Below the pieces are notes generated by a model. It saw only the letters and a list, made by a program, of their open reading frames with translations. It did no database searches and was not told the DNA's origin. A DNA stretch of 55,658 nt from contig JAUMCA010000030.1 in assembly GCA_032119475.1 (NCBI GenBank), positions 1 to 55,658 of the forward strand, given 5' to 3'. The DNA is from F1-60-MAGs149 sp032119475. GTDB taxonomy: Bacteria; Actinomycetota; Thermoleophilia; Gaiellales; F1-60-MAGs149. This document shows positions 33,040 to 40,470 of the stretch, one piece after another. Within the stretch, counting starts at the first letter, position 1. Every line of letters starts with the position of its first letter. Position numbers and translations under genes: made by a program.

Positions 33040-33046
33040 TCGCCGC

Positions 33047-34267
33047 ATGAGCACCGCGGAATCCCCCATCCACGCTCCGGAGCTCCCGTTCTTCGACGTC
33101 AACGACCTCGCCTTCTCGATCCGCTCGGAGCCGGTCCGAGCCGCCCGCGAGGCCGGCCCGTACGCGCGCACTCCGTACGGCCTCGCCGTGCTGCGCTACG
33201 AGGAGGTCAACCGGCTCGTCAACGACAAGCGGCTGATCCAGGGCAGCGCGCGCTGGGCCGAGCACAACGGCATCGTCGGCGACTGGGGCCGCTGGTGGGC
33301 CAACATCGTGCTCAACAAGGAGGGCGCTGAGCACGTGCGCCTGCGCAAGCTCGTGAACCCCGCCTTCTCCTCGCGCCACGTCGCCGACCTCGTGCCGAAG
33401 TTCCAGGAGCTGGCCCACGAGCTGATCGACTCCTTCATCGACGACGGGCAGTGCGAGTTCATCACGCAGTTCTCGGAGCCCTACGCGACACGGGTGATCT
33501 GCCGGCTGCTCGGCGTCACCGACGAGAACTGGGCCGAGCTCGCGGAGTACTCGGCGCAGATGGGCCTCGCACTGTCGGTCTCCGGCCGCGACCACCTCGA
33601 CGAGATCCAGCACGGCCTCGACAAGATGGGCGAGTACGCCGACGGGCTGATCGCCACGCGCCGCACCGAGCCGCACGACGACTTCCTGCAGTCGCTCGTC
33701 GACGCCAACGAGGACGGCGATCGTCTCAGCGACCTCGAGCTCCGCGACACCGTGATCCTGCTCTTCCAGGGCGGCATCGAGACGACGCGCAACCAGCTCG
33801 GCATCGGCATGGACCTGTTCATCCGCCACCCCGACCAGTGGGACCTGCTCGGGCGCCGGCCTGACCTCGCCGCGAACGCGGTCGAGGAGATCATGCGCTG
33901 CCGCCCCACCACGACCTGGGTCACGCGCGAGGCCGCGGAGGACTGCGACATCGACGGCATCGTGGTCCCGAAGGGCACGACCGTGCACCTCTTCACCGAG
34001 TCGAGCGGCACGGACACGCGGGCGTACCCGGACCCGTCGTTCGACATCGAGCAGCTCGACCGCCCGAAGCACTTCGCCTTCGGGGGCGGCCGCCACTACT
34101 GCCTCGGGCACTTCATCGCCCGCGGGGACATGACCGAGGCGCTCGCCCTGCTCGCCCAGCGCCTTCCCGGCATCCGCTACGTCGAGGACCCCGAATGGCT
34201 GCCCGATTCCGGCAACACCGGCCCCCAGCGCCAGTTGATCACGTGGGATCGGGAGCGGGCCCGATGA
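33047..34267 (+). CDS. Cytochrome P450
   Basis: 406 residues, soluble bacterial P450. Haem-binding FAFGGGRHYCLGHF with Cys352 as thiolate ligand; I-helix oxygen-activation motif LLFQGGIETTRNQ; K-helix EEIMR (ExxR). Acid-alcohol pair is Glu-Thr instead of Asp-Thr. No ferredoxin or reductase gene is adjacent, so electrons must come from elsewhere. Its ATGA overlap with the GS-like gene (34264-34267) couples the two. Next to a GntR regulator and a GS-like ligase, as in mycobacterial gene sets for secondary cyclic amine use, hence a proposed role in amine hydroxylation or N-dealkylation. Confidence 0.93.
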   Translation: MSTAESPIHAPELPFFDVNDLAFSIRSEPVRAAREAGPYARTPYGLAVLRYEEVNRLVNDKRLIQGSARWAEHNGIVGDWGRWWANIVLNKEGAEHVRLRKLVNPAFSSRHVADLVPKFQELAHELIDSFIDDGQCEFITQFSEPYATRVICRLLGVTDENWAELAEYSAQMGLALSVSGRDHLDEIQHGLDKMGEYADGLIATRRTEPHDDFLQSLVDANEDGDRLSDLELRDTVILLFQGGIETTRNQLGIGMDLFIRHPDQWDLLGRRPDLAANAVEEIMRCRPTTTWVTREAAEDCDIDGIVVPKGTTVHLFTESSGTDTRAYPDPSFDIEQLDRPKHFAFGGGRHYCLGHFIARGDMTEALALLAQRLPGIRYVEDPEWLPDSGNTGPQRQLITWDRERAR

Positions 34268-35631
34268 CCGACGCCCTCAGCCTGCACCGCGAGGCGAACG
34301 CCGCGCAGGCCGACGACGTCGTCGCCCGGGTGGCCGCAGCGGGCGTGGAGTTCATCTACTACCAGTTCGTGACGATCAACGGCCGGGTGATGGCGAAGGT
34401 CGTGCCCGCCGCGCACGTCCGGCGAAGCCTCGACAAGGGCGTGCAGTTCCATGGCTCCGCGATCGCCGACGTGGCCGCCGACCGCCACGGCGAGCTGTTC
34501 GGCGGCGGCATCTCCGCGCAGGAGTTCGTGGTCATGCCGGACGCCGAGACGTTCCAGCCGCTGCCGTGGGACCCGTCGGTCGGACGGTTCCTCTGCCGCC
34601 TCTACCGCCGCGACGACGCCCACCGGGACCCCGGCGCGCCGTTCGGCGCGGATTGCCGCGGCGCGCTGCTGCGGCGCATGGAGTCCTTCGAGGCGGCCAC
34701 CGGCTACGAGCTGCGCTCGGGCTGCGAGCCCGAGATCACCTGGACGGGAGCGGGCTACGACCCCGTCACCCGCCCGGGCGTGAGCACGGCCTACCACGCC
34801 GGCACGCTCGAGCTGTCGAAGCCCATCTACCAGCGCGTCATCCGCTACGCCCAGGCGATGGGCATCGACATGATCGAGGGCGACTACGAGGACGCGGGGC
34901 AGATCGAGCTGAACTTCATGTTCGATCGCGCGGACCGCACCGCGGACCGGCTGGTCACGTACCGCCAGATCTGCGTGCAGGTCGCCCGCGAGCTCGGCAT
35001 CGAGGTGACGTTCATGCCGAAGCCGACGCTCGGCGTGATGGGCAACGGCTGCCACCACAACCTGTCGCTCTGGCGAGACGGCGCGAACGCGTTCGCCGAG
35101 CCCGGACGGCGCGAGCTCCACATCACCGACACGGCACGTGCCGCGCTCGGCGGGCTGCTCGACCACGCCGCCGAGTCGATGGCGGTCTACGCGAGCACGG
35201 TCAACTCGTACAAGCGCTACTGGGACGCGGGCCAGTTCGCGCCCTCGCGCGTTGACTGGGGCCTCGACGACCGCAGCCGGTCCGTGCGGGTGAGCGCGTC
35301 CGGGCGCCTCGAGCTGAAGCTGCCGGACTCGATCGTGAATCCGTACCTGTCGCACCTGATGATCCTCGCCGCCATGGAAGACGGCCTCGCACGGGGTACG
35401 GATCCCGGTCCCGCGCCGGAGCCCGGCGTACCGGGGACGGAGCGCTTCGCCGCGCTCCCCCTCACCCTCGGCGACGCCGTCGACGCGCTGGCCGCGTCGA
35501 CCTTCGCCGAGCACGCGCTGGGGCCGGAGCTGAAGGCGATCTACACCGAGTTCAAGCAGGACGAGTGGGCCCGCTACTGCGGCGCCCTGACCGATTGGGA
35601 GTTCGAGATGTACAGGAGCTGGATCCCGTGA
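34264..35631 (+). CDS. Glutamine-synthetase-like gamma-glutamyl ligase (paralogue 2)
   Basis: 455 residues. GS fold motifs: SGCEPEITW (Glu-x-Glu), DYEDAGQIELNFMFD, GNGCHHNLSLW, DRSRSVRVSASG and RLELKLPDSIVNPYL. Two changes argue against ammonia as acceptor: the DGSS loop reads FHGSAI (His in place of the ammonium-binding Asp), and the Arg of the R-x-E-x-R substrate motif is Lys (LELK). It is therefore best read as a ligase joining glutamate to an amine. It overlaps the P450 stop by 4 nt and the following gene's start by 1 nt (TGATG). Confidence 0.85.
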   Translation: MTDALSLHREANAAQADDVVARVAAAGVEFIYYQFVTINGRVMAKVVPAAHVRRSLDKGVQFHGSAIADVAADRHGELFGGGISAQEFVVMPDAETFQPLPWDPSVGRFLCRLYRRDDAHRDPGAPFGADCRGALLRRMESFEAATGYELRSGCEPEITWTGAGYDPVTRPGVSTAYHAGTLELSKPIYQRVIRYAQAMGIDMIEGDYEDAGQIELNFMFDRADRTADRLVTYRQICVQVARELGIEVTFMPKPTLGVMGNGCHHNLSLWRDGANAFAEPGRRELHITDTARAALGGLLDHAAESMAVYASTVNSYKRYWDAGQFAPSRVDWGLDDRSRSVRVSASGRLELKLPDSIVNPYLSHLMILAAMEDGLARGTDPGPAPEPGVPGTERFAALPLTLGDAVDALAASTFAEHALGPELKAIYTEFKQDEWARYCGALTDWEFEMYRSWIP

Positions 35632-36338
35632 TGAACCTCGTGCAGGACGGCACGCTCACCCTCGGCTGCGGCGACCTCGACGCGCCACCGCTGTTCGGCC
35701 TGATCCAGCCGGACGGCTCAAGGGCCGGCTACGAGCCGGCCGCCGCCGCGCTCGTCGCGGAGCGCATGGGCCTCGCCCTGCGCTGGGTCCCCCTCGAGTG
35801 GAGCGACTTCTACCCCGCGCTGCACGCCGGGCGCGTCGATGCGATCTGGTGCGGTCAGGGCATCACGGACCATCGTCGCACCCTGGCCGACTTCTCGACC
35901 CCCTACGCGATCTTCAACGAGTCGCTGGTCGTGCGGTCCGACAATCCGGCCAGCGCCCCGGACGAGCTCGCCGGAATGCGGATCGGGGCGATCGCGCAGA
36001 GCACGAACATGGCGCTTGCCGAGACGTTTCCGGGCGTCGTCCTGGTGCCGTTCGACGGCGCCACGGATGACGTGTTCAGCGACATGATCCGCGCCACTCG
36101 CGACGGCTCGATCGACGGCTTCGTCGACGACGACGTCGTGATGGTGCCGCTCGGCGAGGATCCCGACCTGCGACTGGCGTTCACCGTGGAGACCGGGAAC
36201 CGCTGGGGCATCGCGGTCCGCCACGGCGATGACGCCCTCCGCACCGCGCTCGACGCGGCGCTCGACGGCCTCATCGCCGACGGCACGCTGCGGGCGACGT
36301 GGGAGCGCGAGCTCGCCGGCCTCCCGTGGCCGTTCTGA
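35631..36338 (+). CDS. Solute-binding protein family 3 fold, no signal peptide
   Basis: 235 residues. Family 3 pattern: GTLTLGCGDLDAPPLFGL, GYEPAAAALVAERMGL, HAGRVDAIWCGQGITDHRRT, DFSTPYAIFNESLVV, AGMRIGAIAQSTN and a late DGTLRATWE. In transporters this would be a periplasmic or lipid-anchored receptor, but here the protein starts MNLVQDGTLTLG with no export signal, and the bases in front are GS-gene coding sequence. No permease is nearby. A cytosolic sensor, chaperone or amino-acid-binding accessory is possible. ATG at 35631 overlaps the GS-like stop. Confidence 0.8.
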   Translation: MNLVQDGTLTLGCGDLDAPPLFGLIQPDGSRAGYEPAAAALVAERMGLALRWVPLEWSDFYPALHAGRVDAIWCGQGITDHRRTLADFSTPYAIFNESLVVRSDNPASAPDELAGMRIGAIAQSTNMALAETFPGVVLVPFDGATDDVFSDMIRATRDGSIDGFVDDDVVMVPLGEDPDLRLAFTVETGNRWGIAVRHGDDALRTALDAALDGLIADGTLRATWERELAGLPWPF

Positions 36339-36342
36339 CCGT

Positions 36343-36348
36343 TAGCCT
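36343..36348 (+). promoter_or_regulatory. -10 hexamer of the C26 hydrolase gene, leaderless
   Basis: TAGCCT, 6 nt before the ATG at 36355. The gene could also be read through from the P450 operon, whose last stop is only 16 nt upstream. Confidence 0.45.
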
Positions 36349-36354
36349 GGCGTC

Positions 36355-37101
36355 ATGGTCCGCCGTCCGCTGATCGGCCTGACCGCGTTCCGTCGCGATC
36401 TCCCCACGTACCTCGGCGACCGCACGGATCTCTACACCCTCGATCCCGCCTACGCGAACGGCGTGCAGCGCGCCGGTGGGATGCCGCTGATCATCCCGCA
36501 CGGCGACGATCCGGATGCGGTCCTGGACCTGGTCGACGGTCTCGTGCTCACCGGGGGCGGCGACCTCCACCCCGAGCACTACGGCGCCGCCGCGGAGACC
36601 GAGCTCGAGGACGCGAACGCCGGCGCGGACGTCTGGGAACTGGCCCTCGCCCGCGGCGCACGCGAGCGCCGCCTCCCCACCCTCGGCATCTGCCGTGGCA
36701 TGCAGGCCCTCGCCGTCGTCTCCGGCGGCCGCATGGTCCAGGACCTGCAGCCCGACCACGGGCATCCCATCATCGAGAGCACGCCGGCAGCCCTGATGGA
36801 CAGCCGCCACGATGTCGCGCTCGCCGCGGGTTCGCGCATCGCCGAGGTGATGGGCGCGACGACGCTGCCCGTCAACTCGATCCACCACCAGGCCGTCGTC
36901 GACGCGGGCGACCTCGTCGTGACGAGCCGCCTCGGCGACGTCGTCGAGGCGCTGGAGAGCGGCGGCGACTGGGAGATGATCGGAGTGCAGTGGCATCCGG
37001 AGAAGATGGCGGAGGTCGAGCAGCAGTCGCTGTTCGGGTTCGTCGTGGCCGCCGCGCAACGGCGCGCGACGGGGAACCCGAACAGCGACCGTCCCACCTG
37101 A
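36355..37101 (+). CDS. Gamma-glutamyl hydrolase, peptidase C26 family (PuuD-like)
   Basis: 248 residues, class I glutamine-amidotransferase-like fold. Nucleophile Cys113 in LGICRGMQALAV, catalytic His-Glu in GVQWHPEKM; PLIGLTAFRRD and LVLTGGGDLHPEHYG are PuuD signatures. PuuD removes glutamate from gamma-glutamyl-GABA after PuuA-catalysed ligation; here the pairing with a GS-like ligase suggests the same glue-and-cut logic on another amine. It is the last gene of the cluster, followed by the second hairpin doublet. Confidence 0.92.
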   Translation: MVRRPLIGLTAFRRDLPTYLGDRTDLYTLDPAYANGVQRAGGMPLIIPHGDDPDAVLDLVDGLVLTGGGDLHPEHYGAAAETELEDANAGADVWELALARGARERRLPTLGICRGMQALAVVSGGRMVQDLQPDHGHPIIESTPAALMDSRHDVALAAGSRIAEVMGATTLPVNSIHHQAVVDAGDLVVTSRLGDVVEALESGGDWEMIGVQWHPEKMAEVEQQSLFGFVVAAAQRRATGNPNSDRPT

Positions 37102-37127
37102 CCCGCCCTCCCCCCGACGGCGGCTAC

Positions 37128-37221
37128 GGGTCAGATCCCTTTGGGGCATCGCCGGGGAACCCCCGCCGAGGTGGAGCGCCGCACCTGCCGGCGATGCACC
37201 AAAGGGGTCTGACCCCTTCTT
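37128..37221 (+). repeat. REP-like hairpin unit B1 (94 nt)
   Basis: Begins GGGTCAGAT and ends GTCTGACCCCTTCTT. Arms pair over about 27 positions with one mismatch and the T/C change at arm position 9. Starts 26 nt after the C26 gene. The spacer 37102-37550 contains no gene, only this doublet, a tandem repeat and the next promoter. Confidence 0.85.
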
Positions 37222-37323
37222 CCGTTCCTCGCTGACAGCAGCCGAGCGTCGACCGTCGGGTTGAGGACTCCTACTTCCGTTCCTCGCCAAGAGCAGCCGA
37301 ACATCGGCCGTCGGGTTGGGGAA
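37219..37323. repeat. Tandem direct repeat, two copies of about 50 nt
   Basis: Copies at 37219-37268 and 37274-37323 (period 55), both starting CTTCCGTTCCTCGC and containing GCAGCCGA and CCGTCGGGTTG; 42 of 50 positions agree. It lies between hairpin units B1 and B2 and is absent from the doublet A spacer. Confidence 0.8.
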
Positions 37324-37433
37324 CGACTGTCGAAACCCCTTCTTACGCGCACCGTCGTCGGTCGCCGCGAAGCTCCGTCAGGTTGGCGTGCTGAGCCGGG
37401 TCGGCCCGGAGCCCCCACACCCCCTCCACCCGG

Positions 37434-37525
37434 AAGAAGGGGTCAGACGGGTTTGCGCCATGCCGGCTCCGCCGACGCGACACCTGAAACGCGGACTGCC
37501 GGCATGGCGCAAACCCATCTGACCC
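37434..37525 (-). repeat. REP-like hairpin unit B2 (92 nt), inverted relative to B1
   Basis: Begins AAGAAGGGGTCAGAC and ends ATCTGACCC. The arms (37439-37467 and 37498-37525) match perfectly over 28 positions except for the C/T change at position 9. It ends 13 nt before the -10 of the molybdopterin oxidoreductase gene, so its outer arm overlaps that promoter's -35 zone. Confidence 0.88.
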
Positions 37526-37538
37526 TGGTCGCACGCCC

Positions 37539-37544
37539 TACAAT
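37539..37544 (+). promoter_or_regulatory. -10 hexamer of the molybdopterin oxidoreductase gene, leaderless
   Basis: TACAAT, 6 nt before the ATG at 37551; the best match to the consensus in the window. Confidence 0.6.
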
Positions 37545-37550
37545 CGACCT

Positions 37551-39644
37551 ATGAAGCGGATCGTCAACGGCGCCTGCCCTCTCGATTGCCCCGACACGTG
37601 CGCGTGGCAGATCGAGGTGGAGGACGGGCGCGCCGTGCGCATGCGCGGTCGACGCGACCACCCGTACACCCGCGGCGCCCTATGCGGGAAGGTCAACCGC
37701 TACCTCGAGGCGCTGTACGCGCCCGATCGGCTGACCACGCCTCTGCGCCGCGTCGGCGCCAAGGGCGAGGGCCGCTTCGAGGAGATCGACTGGGACGAGG
37801 CGATCGCGCTGGCCGCGGACGGCATCCGCGCGACGATCGATCGCCACGGGCCCGAGGCGGTCATGCCGTACTACTACGCCGGCACGCTCGGCGTGGTCCA
37901 GGGATGGTCGCTCGGCCAGCGCCTGTTCGCCCACCTCGGCGCGACCCGCATGTGGGGGACGATCTGCACCGGCGCCGCGTCCGCGGCCACGCGGTCCGTG
38001 ACCGGCCGCCCGCTCGGGCCGGATCCCGAGGATCTCGTGCACAGCCGCCTCATCATCGTCTGGGGCGGCAACCTCCTCACCTCGAACATGCACCAGTGGC
38101 ATTTCGTGCAGGAGGCGCGCAACGCCGGCGCGCACGTGGTCTGCATCGATCCGCTTCCGACCGACACCGCATCACGCTGCGACGAGCACGTCCAGCTGCT
38201 GCCGGGGACCGACGCCGCCCTCGCGATGGGGTTGATGCGCGTCGTCCTCGACGCCGGCGCGGCGGACGAGGAATGGCTGGGTGCGCACACCGATGGCTGG
38301 CCGGCGCTGCGGGAGCGCCTCGGGACGTGGTCGGCGGCGCGCGCCGCCGCGATCTGCGGCATCCCGGAGCACGTCGTCGAGGGACTCGGACGCCGGATCG
38401 CGACGACGCGTCCCACCGCGATCCGCACGGGGCTCGGTCTGCAGCGCCACGCGGGCGCGGGGCAGGCGATCCGCACCATCCTCGCCCTCTCGGCGATCGC
38501 CGGCGACTACCGGCACGTCGGCGGAGGCGGATCGGTGATGACCGCCGGCCGCTTCGACCCCGTCACCAGCGACCTGGAGGCCCCCGCGGACCTGCCGACG
38601 TCGCCGGCGCGGACGATCAACATGTCGCGGCTCGCGGAGGCCGTCACCGAGGCGGACCCGCCGCTGCACGCGCTCGTCGTCTGGGACTCCAATCCCGCCT
38701 CGACCGTGCCCGATCAGATCCGCCTCCGTCGCGGCCTGACGCGCGACGACCTGCACCTGACCGTGCTCGAGCAGCGCCTCACCGACACGACGCTGTTCGC
38801 CGACGTCGTCCTGCCCGCGACGATGCAGCCGGAGCACTGGGACATCCACCCGTCCTACGGGCACCACTACCTGACGCTGAACACGCCCGCCGTCGATCCG
38901 CATCCGGGCTGCCTGACGAACACGGAGATCTTCCGCCGCCTGGCGAGCGCGCTCGGACTCGACCATCCGCGCCTGTTCGACGACGACGAGACGCTGATGC
39001 GGCAGTTCATCGACACCGATGGCGCGCGGGCGCGCGGGATCACCCTCGAGCGGCTGCGCGAGGACGGCTACGCCCGCGTCGACGACATCCGCGGGACGGC
39101 ACCGCACGCCACGGGCGGCTTCGCCACGCCGGACGGTCGCATGCGCCTCGTCGATCCGACCCTCGCGGAGGGCGGCGTCGATCCGGTCCCGGACTACGAG
39201 CCGCCGGCCGAGGCCGGCGACCCTGAGCTCGCCGCCCGGTTCCCCCTGCAGCTGATCACCCCGGCGGCCCGTTTCTTCCTCAACTCGACCTTCTCCGACC
39301 TTCCGGGCCATCTCGGCATGGTCGGCGAGCCGACCGTGTGGCTCCACGCAGACGACGCCGCTGCCCGCGGGATCGCCGCGGGCGACGTGGTCGAGGTGGC
39401 CAACGACCGCGGCGCCTTCCGCGCCCTCGCGGCGGTGCACCCGCAGGCGCGACCGGGCGTCGCCTGGGCCCACAAGGCACACGCCCCCCGCCTGCACGGG
39501 GGCACCAACGTCAACGCGACGACGGCGGTCCGCGACGCCGACATGGGCGGCTCCCCGACCTTCCACGACAACCGCGTCGAGGTCGCCCGCGTCGAGGCGG
39601 TCTCGCCGCGGATCGCGGACGCCGCGCTCGGCGTCGGCGACTGA
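37551..39644 (+). CDS. Molybdopterin-dependent oxidoreductase, DMSO reductase family
   Basis: 697 residues. The N-terminal [4Fe-4S] site is CPLDCPDTC at 9-17 with a fourth Cys in GALCGK; then the first MGD-binding half (GTICTGAASAATRSVTG, IIVWGGNLLTSN, CIDPLPTDTA), a middle with VVWDSNPASTVPD and TLFADVVLPATMQPEHWD, and a C-terminal molydopterin-dinucleotide domain starting LQLITPAARFFLNSTFSD. No twin-arginine signal, so cytosolic. No small subunits nearby. Closest in outline to the uncharacterised single-subunit anaerobic-dehydrogenase-like group; substrate unknown. Confidence 0.92.
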   Translation: MKRIVNGACPLDCPDTCAWQIEVEDGRAVRMRGRRDHPYTRGALCGKVNRYLEALYAPDRLTTPLRRVGAKGEGRFEEIDWDEAIALAADGIRATIDRHGPEAVMPYYYAGTLGVVQGWSLGQRLFAHLGATRMWGTICTGAASAATRSVTGRPLGPDPEDLVHSRLIIVWGGNLLTSNMHQWHFVQEARNAGAHVVCIDPLPTDTASRCDEHVQLLPGTDAALAMGLMRVVLDAGAADEEWLGAHTDGWPALRERLGTWSAARAAAICGIPEHVVEGLGRRIATTRPTAIRTGLGLQRHAGAGQAIRTILALSAIAGDYRHVGGGGSVMTAGRFDPVTSDLEAPADLPTSPARTINMSRLAEAVTEADPPLHALVVWDSNPASTVPDQIRLRRGLTRDDLHLTVLEQRLTDTTLFADVVLPATMQPEHWDIHPSYGHHYLTLNTPAVDPHPGCLTNTEIFRRLASALGLDHPRLFDDDETLMRQFIDTDGARARGITLERLREDGYARVDDIRGTAPHATGGFATPDGRMRLVDPTLAEGGVDPVPDYEPPAEAGDPELAARFPLQLITPAARFFLNSTFSDLPGHLGMVGEPTVWLHADDAAARGIAAGDVVEVANDRGAFRALAAVHPQARPGVAWAHKAHAPRLHGGTNVNATTAVRDADMGGSPTFHDNRVEVARVEAVSPRIADAALGVGD

Positions 39645-39702
39645 CGGGAATCCCGGGTTCCCGCCCACGACGCTGAGCGCGAACCTGCGGCAAACTTCGC
39701 CT

Positions 39703-40470
39703 ATGCGCCGCTTTGTCCCGCTGATCGTCGCCGCTCTGCTCGTCCTCGTGCCCACGGCCTCCGCCCAGGAGGCCGTGCCCGTCGATCCCAACGCCCCGCC
39801 GGTCGAGCCGGCGCCTGATCCGACCGTGCCGCTCGCCGAGCTGCGGCCGACGCCGCTGCGCTCCTACACCGCGCGCCTGGTCACCCAGGCCGGGGTCCAC
39901 AAGGTGCCCGACGGCGTGCGCAGCAAGGCCCTGAAGCCGTGGATCGCGGGCACCGGAAACCCGGTCGAGCTGCTCGTGCTGGACGCACGGAAATCCGCCG
40001 ACGGCGAGACGTGGCTGAAGGTGCTGCTGCCGACCCGTCCGAACGGGTCGACCGGCTGGATCCGCGAGTCGCTGACGATCCTCCGCGAGAACCCGACACG
40101 CGTGCAGATCTCGCTGCGCTCGGCGACGCTCAAGGTCTTCCGCGGTGGCAAGCTCGTCTTCCGCACGGGCGTGGCCCTCGGCGCGCCCGCGACGCCGACG
40201 CCACGGGGTCGCTTCGCGATCTACCAGGAGGTGCGCGAGCCCTCTTGGAGCCCGCTCGGCCCGTGGGCGCTGCACCTGACGGCCCACTCCAACGTCCTGT
40301 TCGAGTACGCGGGCGGTCCGGGTCGGGTTGCCATCCACGGCGCCCGCGGGGAGCTCTGGGCGGAGCCGGGGCAGTTCATCTCGCACGGCTGCATCCGCGT
40401 GCCGGATCCGCGCGTCTCGAAGGTCACGGGGCTCGTGACGCCCGGCACCCCGGTCGACATCGTCCGCTGA
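39703..40470 (+). CDS. L,D-transpeptidase (YkuD domain) with signal peptide
   Basis: 255 residues. Signal peptide MRRFVPLIVAALLVLVPTAS ending at ASA-QE, a Pro-rich linker, a domain with an SH3-like look (ETWLKVLLP, GWIRES), then the YkuD catalytic domain with VAIHGARGELW and ISHGCIRVPD (the catalytic Cys and His). Such enzymes make 3-3 cross-links or attach proteins to peptidoglycan. CAAACT at 39691-39696, 6 nt before the ATG, is a weak leaderless-type promoter. Its stop abuts that of lutC (TGATCA, 40468-40473). Confidence 0.94.
   Translation: MRRFVPLIVAALLVLVPTASAQEAVPVDPNAPPVEPAPDPTVPLAELRPTPLRSYTARLVTQAGVHKVPDGVRSKALKPWIAGTGNPVELLVLDARKSADGETWLKVLLPTRPNGSTGWIRESLTILRENPTRVQISLRSATLKVFRGGKLVFRTGVALGAPATPTPRGRFAIYQEVREPSWSPLGPWALHLTAHSNVLFEYAGGPGRVAIHGARGELWAEPGQFISHGCIRVPDPRVSKVTGLVTPGTPVDIVR

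Noticed and set aside
37128..37525. CRISPR array
   Set aside because: The repeats are inverted, of 92-94 nt, with unequal spacing and no constant spacer length. No cas genes are near.
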